From Haliclystus octoradiatus (taxonomy: Eukaryota; Cnidaria; Staurozoa; Stauromedusae; Haliclystidae), in contig OU744447.1 of assembly GCA_916610825.1 (NCBI GenBank), forward strand, positions 26,289,037 through 26,353,036: a DNA stretch of 64,000 bases. Reading direction: 5' to 3'. The notes below the pieces were generated by a model. It searched no databases, had not been told where the DNA came from, and saw only the letters and a list, made by a program, of their open reading frames with translations. Numbering within the stretch: the stretch's first letter is position 1; every line of letters begins with the position of its first letter. The position numbers and the translations under genes are program-made. Shown here piece after piece: positions 53,400 through 64,000 of the stretch.

Positions 53400-53756
53400 A
53401 TTGAACAATTCACACTTTTTTCCAAGTTGAATTGAAAATTGTGATCTATAATTAGAACAAATTATATTCTTCTCGCTAATTTAAAGTAACCAAATATTTG
53501 AAGAGAAACATTTTGTATTTAGAAGTAACTAACCGTTATGGAATGCAGTTAATAATTATTTTATGACATCCAAGCTTGATTTGAAATTAAGCAAAACGAT
53601 GTGTGAATCCTTTACATAAAAGAGATACTGCTATAATTATACATAACATTTAATATCCTAATGACACATTCATTCACTCACTCAAAACCTGTATTAAACA
53701 AGAGTATATACACTGTATTCAACACTTTGAATTGGACATAACAAAACTTTTTTAAC
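53400..53756. other. Intergenic spacer
   Basis: AT-rich, nothing recognised. Confidence 0.3.
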
Positions 53757-55680
53757 ACAGACTCGAGTCGCTGAAGCTAAATGATGAAGGGTGAAAAGGA
53801 TTTTTTAATTTGGACTCATATTAGTGCAGATATTTAATGTTGAATATACACTATTATCCGAACTCGGGACTACAATTGGAATGACAAGAAGGCTTCCTGT
53901 AGGAAAAAGGTGAAGTCGGAATTATAAAAATTACCCCAAAATTAATATCCGCTTTCGAGCGAACTGAAAATTTTCTATGTTCCGCATCAGCTATGCCCAA
54001 ACCTTCAGGACATCTTTCTGCTTTAATTAAATATATAAAATTTATTAAAGGGCACATGACACGAAAAATTTCACAGATTCGAGTAGCTGAAGCTAAATGA
54101 TGGAGAATGGTGACAATGATTTCTTAGTTTGAGCCCGTATAAATAGAGATATTTAATGTCGAATCTACCCTATTTTCGATCAGTAACTTTTTCCAAATTC
54201 GGAACGATACGATAGTATATGACAAGAGAGCTTTTGCTATAGGAAAAGGACAATAGAAAATTTCAAAACATCGCACAGTCCAAACCGTAGGCCGCGGAGG
54301 ATGATTGCCACTTTTCTGACCGAAAAAAGTAAAATCCAACAACTAAAAACCCTTGTATTTCATGTATCTTTTAAAGTGCACATGAGACCAAATAATGTTT
54401 TTCCGGAATCGAGTAGCCCATGCAAAATAAATAGGAATGGCGACAATAATTTTTCGATTTGGACTCTTATAAGCAGAGAGTTGTTTAATGTTGAAAGTAC
54501 CATATTTTAGAAGTAGTGCTCCTTCGAAAATTGGAACTCATGTCGAAATGGCAAGAGAGAGCCAACTAAGGAAAAATAAGAAAGTATAGACTTCTAAAAA
54601 TCGTAACTTTTTTCTCGCGAAAAAGAAATTGTCCACTTCACAGAACTTCTCTTCTCCCCGGATGATGATTGATCAAAATTCCCTGCTCTATTTTGGTTGA
54701 TCTCCCGTGAATACAAAGCGTTTTGCCGCTGTTTAAGTACCCAACACCCTCTTCCATGACCCAGTGTTTCAACACCTTTTTGACAGAAAAAAATCCATCG
54801 AATTCTAATAAAACCATTCTAAACTCTACAATTTACGTTCAATTTCAGTCATATTTGGTCAACAAGGTATCCCAAAGATATGGGCATGTCTGTTCTGGGA
54901 AAAAAGTTACGATTTATTGAAGTCTAGACTTTGGTATTTTTCCATGGGCTCTATTGTCATTTCAACATTCGACGGAACACTATTTCTGAAATATTGTACA
55001 TTCAACATTAAATAACTCAGCTTATAAGAGTCCAAATCGAAAAAGTATTGTCGCCATTCCTATTTATTTTGCATGGGCTACTCGATTCCGGAAAAACATT
55101 TTTTGGTATCATGTGAACTTTATATTAATAAATTATATTTTTTAAGCAGAAATCATGTCCTAGAGGTGTGGGCAAAAGGAGACACGATTTCTTATAATCC
55201 TGACTTTCCGAGTTTGGAAAACAGTGAATCATCGTAAATAGGGTAGATTCAACATTGAATATCCCCGCTTATACGCGTTAAAACTAAACATTGTTACCAT
55301 TATTCATCATTTAGCTTCAGCTATCCGAATCTGTGTTAACATTTTTTCGTGTCATGTGCACTTTAAAAAATTCATGAAATACAAGGGTTTTCAGTTGTAA
55401 ATTTCCTTATATAGTATGTGTTTTCCTGGTAAATAGAATAGACTCGTTTCGTGCAGAAAAGATGTCCAAAAGGTATATATAGCGAACTTGGACATTAGAC
55501 ATTTTTGAATATGTGCGAAAGGAAATACCAAATTTTAAGGAATTGTCTGTTTTCCTATAGTATAAGCCCTCTTGTCATTCGAACTATCGTTTCGAGTTTG
55601 GAAAAAGTGACTGGTCGAATATATGCTAGATTCAACATTAAATATCACAGCCTACAGCTTACCAAGCTTACAGCAACCCT
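53757..55680. repeat. Large fold-back: about three 300-bp units per arm, inverted around about 54.75 kb
   Basis: Left-arm units start near 53760 (GACTCGAGTCGCTGAAGCTA), 54076 (GATTCGAGTAGCTGAAGCTA) and 54406 (GAATCGAGTAGCCCATGC). Their reverse complements appear at about 55000-55100 (GCATGGGCTACTCGATTCC) and 55230-55345 (TAGCTTCAGCTATCCGAATC), with another at about 55560-55660. The paired borders AAAGTGCACATGA / TCATGTGCACTTT recur between units. There is no coding capacity. It could form a giant hairpin and looks like a fold-back element or nested MITEs of one family. Confidence 0.7.
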
Positions 55681-56314
55681 CGCATTTATGTAAAAGGAGA
55701 AAGTTCTAAACTTTTGTCTCATGCTTGATGCATCCGAATGTAACCTGCTGTTCGATTGGGCCGTGAACAACTTTTGCAGTGGCTTTGTTCATGACTACGA
55801 TAGTTTGATCAAGAGTTCACCTGGATTTTCAAACATACTTTTCGCTCCCAACTTCTATGGGTGGCTTATGGATATGTAAAGCTTTGAATTAGCTTTTCAA
55901 TTTATGTCAGCTCTCTCCATGCTGGAGGTTATTGAAGATATATTACTTCAGCCTTTATCACATTCTCCAACAACTATACAGTCAACAGTCAACAGCACCC
56001 TTCACATTGAAAGTAATAGAATTTTGGTCAGGGGATTACCACCATCTCCTTCAAAGCGAATAAATCAAGAAGTTTGCTGTTCTCAATTCCTGCTTAATAA
56101 TTCCATATACTTGATTGTTTTTCCATTTACTTGCAAATGTACGTGATTGAAGACGATGGTCAGTCAAAACACTATTTTGTCATTATTTTCTTTTTATTCC
56201 TAAAATACTTTATAATAACTAACACGATGTTTCAAACGTTACTCATACACTTGTTTCATAGGCTTTTTATCAAAATTTATCTTATTTATATTTGTTTATT
56301 CTATTGTGTTTATG
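55681..56314. other. Spacer, no gene seen
   Basis: Probably includes part of the BEL LTR whose right edge is near 56463; the left LTR edge was not found. Confidence 0.35.
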
Positions 56315-56402
56315 CCACGTTTACATGTATGACATGGCCACATTTTACGTATGACATTGCCACGTTGCACATACGACATTGACATTGCCACGTTTTACAT
56401 AA
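56315..56402. repeat. Minisatellite, about 22-bp unit, four degenerate copies
   Basis: The unit GCCACGTTTTACATATGACA(TT) repeats about four times with substitutions. It lies next to, and probably inside, the 3' LTR of the BEL relic to its right. Confidence 0.65.
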
Positions 56403-56452
56403 GTAAATGTCTAATTGCAATATCTTAGTAAATTTAGTTTAATATTTAGATT

Positions 56453-59400
56453 ATTACAAAACACTCCCTCCTAGTGAGGTACATGATAGAACGAACAATA
56501 ATTATGTTATTGATTTCTTGAATCACTTTGGTTACACCTTGCAATGCTTTCTCTTCAATCTCCTTTTTTGTTGCAATCAATACCAACTTGGCAATTGGCC
56601 GATCATAATAGCCCCTTTTTGTTTTGATTGTAACTTTTCTCACAAGTCCATCTGTTCCATTATGCGTTTCAGTGACAACTGTGAATGGCCAGATTGCTCG
56701 AGGTTTATTGCCATGGGTTCCTGTTTGCTTCTCCAGAACAATGTCTCCCTTTTCTATGCTCTTTGTTTTGTTAAAACAGTTGGATATACACATCAAATGC
56801 GCTGGCATTTTGCTATACCAGTGATTCCAGAATGTTTGAATTCTTTTCTGGATTGCTTCCATACGATCTCTTGGGTGTTGCACATCTTCAGGTTGTGGAG
56901 CTATCAAGTTTTGGCCATGAAGGAGTGAATTTGGTGTGATGACATCTGACATGTCAAAACGATCAGCACTTTAATTGGCCATAACGGTCGAGAATTAATC
57001 AGGTATGTGACTTCTGAAAGAATTGTCATCCATTCATCCGGACTCATCGTCTTATTGTGATAATTGATCATTGCATCCAACGCCTTTCGTACTTCCTTGA
57101 CAAATATCTCTACTGCTCCATTCTGATGTGAGGCAGTTGGGCAGTTCCAAATCCATGTAAACTTTGACTTCTCTAAACCATTATCTAAGTGTTGTGTCCC
57201 AACTTTTAATTATTCTTTTTACTTCTTTCGAGGCTCCAACTAAGTTTGGTCCTTCATCACTGTAGAGCAGAACCGGATGGATTCCTCTGGCACTTGAGAA
57301 TTTTCTCAATGCCATCAGGAACTTTACTGCAGATAGTCCTTCGCCACCTTCTTGGTCATAACACAGCTCCAGATGTATTGCTCTTGTTGAACAGCAGACA
57401 AACAGGGCTACATGTGCGTCTTTTACTGGAGCATGTCGAAGCTTTGTCTTCAGTGGGCCAAAAAGTCTATTGTTGTATTCCAAAATGCTCCTTTTTTACC
57501 CTGCAATCTGAAACTAGGTAGATGTCCCATTTGTTGATTCATCCGTTTTCTGTTTCTTGTTCTGCAAAACAAGCATTTGTTGCGAATTTCTTTCAACATT
57601 TTGCCAATTCTTTATGTTGTGGTGATGTTCCACAATCTTCTGAATGACCTCAAGGCTTTTGTTTTCATTGTTTGTTTCCTTTCCAGCATTTTGAGGGATG
57701 ATAATTGGAGCAACCAATGCTGGACTAAATTCATTTGCGTGTTGTAGTTGTCCTCCAATCCTGTAGACTTTGTCTGTACTATCAAATATTGGACACATCT
57801 TTTTGAAGGTTCTATCTTCCCAATTGCTATTAGCTTGTAATGCTTTGTAAATTTCAATTTTTCCATCACCAATGATCTGTTGTTCAACATTTGCTATTGC
57901 TTCAGTCCATGTTGTTGCTGATGTTGCAATATCCAGTATTTCTTTGCTTCTCACTTGATCCATGAGTTGTGAAGATTGTGCAATTGAAATTGCATTTACT
58001 TTCTTTGATGATTTGAATTTCTTTTTCTCTTTCTTTACAGACTTGAATTCTGCTGGATCATGATTGCTCTCAATTTCTTTCTTTATTTCCTCTGTCTCAA
58101 GTTCAGGAAGTGTTGGCTGCCAGAGAAAGCTTGGTCCTTTATGCCATTTGCAAAACAACTTTAGAGTGGACCCAATACTTTACAAGACTTGGTGAAGTAT
58201 CCATTGCTGCTATGATGTTCTCAACAAGTCACGTCATGATCAATGCTCCCACTAACTCTGTTCTTGGAATTTTCCATCCTCTCACAGGTGTGACAAGAGT
58301 TTTTGCTGCCACAAACCTTACTTCGATGTTACCATCTTCTTTTTCCATCTTAGGAGCACGCAAGCACCAAACCCTTGCTCTCCTCCATCCGAAAATGCGT
58401 GTAGCTCTGGTGATCCAACGGCATCTGCTTCCTTTATAGATCTCGGGATTGTTGGGGATAGTACTTCTTCCATCCTTTTCATTTCTTCTCTCCATATCTG
58501 TGCTTGTTCGTCCCCAATGGTGGTGTCCCAGTCATAGCCATCTCTCCATAGTTCTTGCATTGGAATTTTCAAGTTGACTGCTGCTGGTGCTAGTATTCCC
58601 ATAGGATCCCATATCTTAGCTATTGCACCAAGAATTATTCTCTTTGTTAGATATGTTGACTTTTTGAAGCTTTCCGGAGTTTTCTCTATCTTCAACGATA
58701 TCGAACCGTCATCTTTTTCCCATTGATGGCCAAGAATTGATGTGTTTGTTTCTTTCTTCGGTATCATGGTTCTTCAAGGCATCTGTTTGTGCACTGCAAT
58801 CTTTGGTTTCTTCTTCAACCTCATTGTTATTGCTGTGCCATTGCTTTATTTTAAATTTTGCTTCACCCAATATCTTTGATGTTTCACGAATGGCATCTTC
58901 TGCTTCAGCAACTGTTGTTTTTGAGAATGCAATATCATCCATGTAGATGTGTTTCTTCAATATTTCTGAACTTTCCGGATATTTCGCCTTAAATGTTGAT
59001 GCTAGGTAATGAAGACTTCCCTGAGATAAATCGGGCGCAGGTGGATCTCCAAAGATAAGTCTTTACCATTCATACACCTTTGGCTTTTCGTTTCCTTTCT
59101 CAAACCATACAAATCTATGATATTTCCGATCCTCCTCTGCAATGCTGATCATGTTGAACATCTTTTTTATATCTCCGACAAATCCGATTTCTTTCTCTCT
59201 GTAACCAATGAGTACTTTGAAGAGTGAGTTGAGTAAATCATGTCCTTTTTCTAGTCCAATAGCTACTGACTTTCCTTTGAATATAGTTGCAGAATTCCAG
59301 ACAATGCAGTTTGGTGTTGACGAACTGTCTTCTCTTTGGACCAGCTGATGTTCTATGTAATGAGCAGGCTCTCCTTCTTTGTGTTCTACTTGCTTCACAA

Positions 59401-59628
59401 AACCTGATTCAATGACATCTTTCATTGCTTTGGAATAACCTTCTAATTTTCCATCTTGCAGGCTCAATCTTGCCATCTTTCTCTTCAAATTATGTAAAAC
59501 TTCTTCATAATTGTTTGGTAATTCTTCAGGGAATCCAGGTTTCCAAGGTAGACGGACTTCAACTCTTCCTTCATTGTTTAGTTTTGTATTATCTCTTGCA
59601 ATTTTGATAAATCTGGCTTTTTGAACTT
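56453..59628 (-). mobile_element. BEL/Pao retrotransposon relic 1, pol portion (continues at 63847)
   Basis: Minus-strand BEL pol fossil. From right to left it has RT (59063-59488, GLEKGHDLLNSLFKVLIGYR; 58709-58960, HIYMDDIAFSKTTVAEAEDA), RT end/RNase H (58229-58767, SPELHAFSDGGEQGFGACVL), a linker/zinc region (57514-58158), integrase core (57181-57483, CCSTRAIHLELCYDQEGGEG, LLYSDEGPNLVGASKEV) and the C-terminal module (56446-56952, GDIVLEKQ...RPIAKLVLI). A purine tract next to 56463 marks the 3' LTR side. It lies in many frames, so it is clearly broken. A second BEL element interrupts it at 59629, and its upstream sequence resumes near 63847. Confidence 0.85.
59494..59628. repeat. Direct repeat flanking the inserted BEL, left copy
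   Basis: About 127-135 bp (TTCATAATTGTTTGGTAATT ... TTTTGAACTT) duplicated at about 63720-63846 with a few substitutions. Far longer than a target duplication, so it reflects a rearrangement or ectopic repair. Confidence 0.7.
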
Positions 59629-60091
59629 TGTTCTGAAGTCTGATGCCAAATTAAAGACGCCGTAGAATGACTGAGATTATATTAAACTGTAAAATTCAAT
59701 CGGTAATTTTCCACGGGTTTTTCTGTCTTTCATATCTTTCTGTGTTGATCTTCTTCTTCTCTCTTTGTGAATTAGCTTTCTTCTTTCTTCTACTTTACTT
59801 TTAACCGGCGTATTTACGAGTTTATATACTTGAAAACATAACAAAGGTGTCTACAATTCTATTCTTCTCATTTTACATAATAGAACAATAGAAGTCAATT
59901 AACGTTGCTCAACAAGGCGTAAAACATAAACATTCATGCAATAATACTAAAACGTGGTTATATTTTATAGTCTACATATATTAAGTCTAGGTGCGTAGTA
60001 ACTGTCTATGTCGTGAGGCTACGACAACCCGAAGGTTTGACGCTTCTAGGTCTAGCCTATTCTTATTAACTTAATTATATTACATCATACA
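59629..60091 (-). repeat. BEL LTR of relic 2
   Basis: 463 bp, TG...CA on the minus strand (TGTATGATGTAATATAATTA ... TCAGAACA). The part 59919-60091 also occurs, split by the hAT element, at 13564-13695 plus 18926-18990. A purine-rich tract (GGTGGTGGGAATATTC on the minus strand) abuts it at 60092-60107, as expected of a 3' LTR. Confidence 0.7.
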
Positions 60092-60660
60092 GAATATTCC
60101 CACCACCATAAAAGCAACAAGAAGATCTTTCATCTCTTTGCAGTTCAATAGGTAGCAAGAGGCAGAGTTTTGTTATTGGTCTATTGTATTCTCCACTTTG
60201 TGTTTTAACTTCAACTGATCTAACTAGGTTGTCTTTTGCTGGATAAATTTCTGTTACTCTTGCCATGTGCCATTTCCCTCTAGATAAAATTGAATCAATC
60301 ACTAAAACTATTTCACCAATTGATATCTTTCGTTGTTCTTTGCACCACCTTTTTCGTCTCATCAGCGTCGGTAGATAGTCCCTTATCCACTTTTTCCAGA
60401 ATAAATTCATCAACGTTTTAACAAATAAAATCTTTTTCCTGGGTCTTTTGTTTCCTCAAATGGTGCTTGTGGTGTCTTTGATGTCGATCTTCCTAATAGA
60501 AGATGATTAGGCGTCAAGTATGTTCCATCATTTGGGTCTGATGACATTGGTGCTAGCGGTCTTGAATTTACCAATTGTTCAACTTCATATAATAATGTAT
60601 GTAAACCATCATCAGATAAATGTGATTTCCAATCGTAGCTTTCATACCTTTCTTTGCCAA
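60092..60660 (-). pseudogene. BEL integrase C-terminal parts, fossil (minus strand)
   Basis: LHTLLYEVEQLVNSRPLAPM, GTYLTPNHLLLGR and WHMARVTEIYPAKDNLVRSV, RPITKLCLLLPIE. These are the end of the integrase core and the DUF5641-type module of relic 2. Broken. Confidence 0.75.
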
Positions 60661-61927
60661 ACATAACAATAAATAGCTTGAACGACAGACTGATGAAAGG
60701 TCCTGATCTGCTAAATTCACTCTTTGGAATAATTCTTCGCTTCAGGGAAAACCACATGGCGCTTTGTACAGATATTTCCAAGATGTTTCCGCAAGTGATG
60801 ATGCCAATAAAAGACCAACATGTCCACAGATTTCTTTGGCGAAGTATGGACACATCAAAGCCACCAACTGTATTTATGATGGAAAGAGTGACGTTTAGTG
60901 ACAAACCAGCACCAGCAATGGTTCAAACTGTTTGATGAGAACGGCTGAAGACAATGAGAAAGAATTTCCATTAGGTGCCGCATCAGTAAAAAGAACACAT
61001 ACATGGACGACATTTGTGACTCCTTCAATACAAAAGAACAAGCTTCAAAGACAAAAGACGAAATCATTCAATTGTTGAAGAACGGAGGTTTTTCAGTGAA
61101 GAAATGGATTTCCAACAACAAAGAATTGACAACAAAGAACAATAAGAGCACCCAAACGGTCAAAGAAATCACCATGGGTAATGTTGAAGAGAAGGTTCTA
61201 GGAGCAGTTTGGAATTATGATGAAGATGACATAAGACTCAGAGTAAGAGAACTTGAAATATCGGCTCTGACAAAAAGATCAATTCTTAAGACCATCGCAG
61301 CATTGTTCGACCCTATTGGCCTGGCAGCAGTATTTCTAATAAAAGCAAAGATTGGGATGCAAAAATTGTGGAAAAAAGGCTTCGACTGGGACAGCGAAAT
61401 TGACGAAGGAACCATGAATTTTGGTACAAAGAAATGAAAGAATTGGAAAAGGTAAAGTTTCAAAGATGTTTGACACCAATGAAGGCAACTAGAAGTCTAC
61501 CGAGTTTACACATCTTTTGCAATGCAAGTGAAGATGCATTTGCTGCATGTGCATATCTGAGATGGGAGATGGGAATCACCAGAGAACGAAGAAGCTGAAT
61601 TGACATTTGTATCTGCAAAATCAAGAGTAGCACCAATTAAAGAATGGCGATGCCAGGCCTAGAATTACAGAGAGCTTACTTGCAACAAGATTGGCAAAAG
61701 TGATCAGAGAAGAATGCAGATTTGAGCTAGCTTATACGCAATTCTGGTGTGATAGCACAGTTGTTTTATCTTGGATAAGAAGCACTACGAAAGAGTTGAA
61801 GACATTTGTGGCGGTGAGAGTTGCTGAAATCCAGACAGAAACAGACCCGTCTGAATGGCGCTATTGTCCGACCTTAGACAATCCAGCAGATGACGCAACA
61901 AGGGGAATACCTACTAATTTCTACTAA
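60654..61927 (+). pseudogene. BEL RT and RNase H parts, fossil (plus strand)
   Basis: Blocks GPDLLNSLFGIILRFRENHM, ALCTDISKMFPQV, YMDDICDSFNTKEQASKTKD, ALFDPIGLAAVFLIKAKIGM, SLPSLHIFCNASEDAFAACA and an RNase H tail FWCDSTVVLSWIRSTTKELK ... NPADDATRGI. Broken into several frames. Oriented opposite to the adjacent integrase piece. Confidence 0.8.
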
Positions 61928-62060
61928 TTTACAATATTATAATTAATAACTTACTTTTAAATTCGTATCAATGTATAAACGAGCATTTGCTCATTTTGGT
62001 TACGAATCGAAATAAAATTATACACACACACACCAGTTTAAGATCTTGAAGGAAGATGGC
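61928..62060. other. AT-rich insertion with short CA run
   Basis: ATACACACACACACC near 62020-62034, preceded by AT-rich sequence inside the BEL relic. Origin unclear. Confidence 0.4.
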
Positions 62061-62155
62061 AACAAGGTCCTGAATTTCTCAGACTCAAAGAAGACACCTG
62101 GCCAGAAAACATTGTAGCAAAGGCAAACATCGATAAAGAAAGAAAGGCTCAAAAA

Positions 62156-63287
62156 GTGAAAATCAGCTGTGGAACCATGCAATTAGAAGACATTATTGCA
62201 ATCAAAACATTTAGCAGTTGGACGAAATTGAAACGAACAACGTGTTACGTGTTAAGATTTGTCAATTACATTAAACAAAAGAGAACAATGGTCAATAAAG
62301 AAACCTTGAAAACTGAAGAATTACAAAGAGCTGAAAACGTACTTATAGAGATTGCACAAAGAGAAATGATAAAAGATGTCAACAACAACCGCTACGAATA
62401 ATTAACGCCATTTATTTGTGAAAAAGGATTAATCCGAGTGGGTGGGAAAATCGACAAAGCCGCAACATTACCATACGACCAAAGACATCCGATCCTGATC
62501 TCTAGAAACAACTCGATTGCAAGATTAATCATGATGCAAAGTCATAGAGATGTCCGTCACCATGGTACGGAAAGAGTGTTAGGCAACAGCAGATTGAAGT
62601 TTTGGATAGTACAAGGAAGACAATTAGCCAAATCTATATCGTCTCAATGTGTTACATGCAAGAAGCTACGGTGTCCACCACAAGAGCAATTGATGGCTGA
62701 ATTACCAAGCTACAGACTACAGCCTTATAGTCCACCCTTTTGCTATGTTGGAGTAGACTACTTTGGTCCAATAACGGTAAAAATGACATGAAAGCGACGC
62801 GAAAAGAGATACAGAGCATTATATACATGCCTTAATATTAATAGCGATACATTTAGAAGTGGCCAATGACATGTCAACTGAAGCCTTTCTACAAGTGCTA
62901 CGCAGATTCTATCCCAGAGGAGGACAACCAAGATTAATACACTCTGACAATGGATCGAACTTTGTGAGTGCAGAAAAAGAGTTAAAGCAAATGGTAGAAA
63001 ACTGGGAAGATTTCAATGCCGAAAAACAAATCACATGGAAATTCAATACGCCATTAGCACCACACCATAGAGGGGTTTACGAAGCAATGGTGAAGTTGGC
63101 AAAGAAAGCTATGAAAGCTACGATTGGGAATCACATTTTATCTGATGATAATTTACAGACATTATTATGTGAAGTTGAACAATTCGCAAGATGCAGTCAC
63201 GCGACAAATATCAACACACAGCTGGAAGTCTTGGTGAAGCACCAGACACTGCTAGTACAAACCTTTGCTAAATATAGCACATTCTAA
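62156..63287 (+). pseudogene. BEL integrase zinc-binding part and catalytic core, fossil (plus strand)
   Basis: HPILISRNNSIARLIMMQSH, RHHGTERVLGNSRLKFWIVQ, CVTCKKLRCPPQEQLMAELP, CYVGVDYFGPITV, then RLIHSDNGSNFVSAEKELKQ and NTPLAPHHRGVYEAMVKLAK. These are H2C2-type zinc-binding and DDE-type core motifs of BEL integrase. Broken. Confidence 0.8.
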
Positions 63288-63470
63288 TCTCAGTTAAGAC
63301 TTCGCTGAAAGTCCAATTCATATTTTGAGAATGGAATCGTGATATATAAAAATTCAGACATCATAAAGCAATTCTGTAATCTTTTTCCCGTCTCTATGAC
63401 CATTTTATATGCATTTGAGTTAAGAAGGGTTTGACCGTAAAATTACTGCCCTTGTAAAAGCTGTCCTGCT

Positions 63471-63728
63471 GTGATTCTATTGTTTGATCGGTTCAACACC
63501 TCTACTGCACCTTGTGAATTGTTAAATTCAAGAACGCTAGCACCAATGTCATCAGACCCAAATGATGGAACATACTTGACGCCTAATCATCTTCTATTAG
63601 GAAGATCGACATCAAAGACACCACAAGGACCATTTGAGGAAACAAAAGACCCAGGAAAACGATTTCTATTTGTTCAAACGTTGACGAATTTATTTTGTAA
63701 AAAGTGGATAAGGGACTATTCTTCATAA
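63471..63728 (+). pseudogene. BEL integrase C-terminal part, second copy (plus strand)
   Basis: NSRTLAPMSSDPNDGTYLTP, NHLLLGRSTSKTPQGPFEET. Nearly the same as the minus-strand copy at 60410-60560. Broken fragment. Confidence 0.7.
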
Positions 63729-64000
63729 TTGTTTGGTAATTATTCAGGGAATCCGGGTTTCCAAGGTAGACGGACTTCAACTCTTCCTTCATTGTTTAGT
63801 TTTGTATTATCTCTTGCAATTTTGATAAATCTGGCTTCTTGAACTTCTTTATCTGAACAAACACGTGGCGTTGACACCAACCAGATCTGATGATAGAAGC
63901 TTCTTTACATCTACCATTGCCGATACCGTTGTCTCTTCAACCATGTTCACTGAGGTGATGTTCTTCATTGGTACATTTTGCTTCGAGTTAGACTTTCCTT
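63722..64000 (-). mobile_element. BEL relic 1, upstream continuation to the window edge
   Basis: The first about 125 bp duplicates 59494-59628. Beyond 63847 the minus-strand sequence continues without a match in the window and runs off the edge; by position it is upstream pol of relic 1. Confidence 0.55.

Larger units (their letters stand above)
59629..63721. mobile_element. BEL/Pao relic 2, inserted in relic 1 and rearranged
   Basis: Starts with an LTR (59629-60091). Next to it are integrase C-terminal parts on the minus strand (60075-60660). Then parts lie on the plus strand: RT (60654-60935 and 61003-61437), RNase H (61441-61927), the integrase zinc-binding part and core (62438-63287), and a repeat of the integrase C-terminal part (63471-63728). 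The orientation switch inside one element shows an inversion or a composite of two copies. Broken, with many breaks. Same family as the fragment at 13195-13563. Confidence 0.75.

Overview
The window is AT-rich animal nuclear DNA. It has GT-AG introns, tiny exons, and long intergenic and intronic stretches packed with transposon relics and short inverted-repeat elements. The host genes are a ciliary SPEF1/CLAMP gene, a small Maf, an AP1AR/gadkin-like gene and a BAG-domain cochaperone. Together with abundant BEL/Pao, Ty3/gypsy, copia, CR1/L2-like LINE and hAT sequences they suggest a marine invertebrate, most likely an invertebrate deuterostome such as an ascidian. The taxon is inference; no marker here fixes it.

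Layout. 1-13 kb is a nest of retroelements on the minus strand: a gypsy fragment at the window edge, then an old LINE (about 4.2-12.3 kb) split by a copia element (4809-9624), which is itself split by a young gypsy-type element (6061-9113) with LTRs identical by eye and a 5-bp target duplication. 13.2-19 kb is a BEL relic whose LTR piece was split by a 5.2-kb hAT transposon (13696-18925, 8-bp target duplication). 19.4-22.6 kb (+) is a BAG-domain gene with a huge Q/N-rich N-terminus. 22.9-29.6 kb holds TIR elements, one of which carries a BEL element (24918-29539). 30-39.4 kb (-) is SPEF1 in eight coding exons. 40.3-40.8 kb (+) is an intronless small Maf gene, divergent from SPEF1. 41.7-53.2 kb (+) is an AP1AR/gadkin-like gene in ten coding exons, two of them microexons of 21 and 26 nt. 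53.8-55.7 kb is a large fold-back repeat. 56.4-64 kb is two BEL relics, one inserted in the other and rearranged.

The spliced models were assembled by eye from splice sites, phase and homology. All exon phases close for SPEF1 (395 aa), AP1AR-like (218 aa) and BAG (866 aa). The host genes do not form a pathway. The one regulatory link seen is the head-to-head SPEF1/small-Maf arrangement, with CNC-small Maf type sites just upstream of the small Maf start.

Points of most interest: three LTR elements of different superfamilies (gypsy, copia, BEL) that show gag and protease but no reverse transcriptase; a likely autoregulatory element in the small Maf promoter, together with a basic region lacking the usual Ser-Cys pair; a prion-like BAG cochaperone; AP1AR microexons; and several distinct inverted-repeat families, including a two-copy family with a 106-bp palindrome and a family rich in the palindrome GTTCATGAAC.
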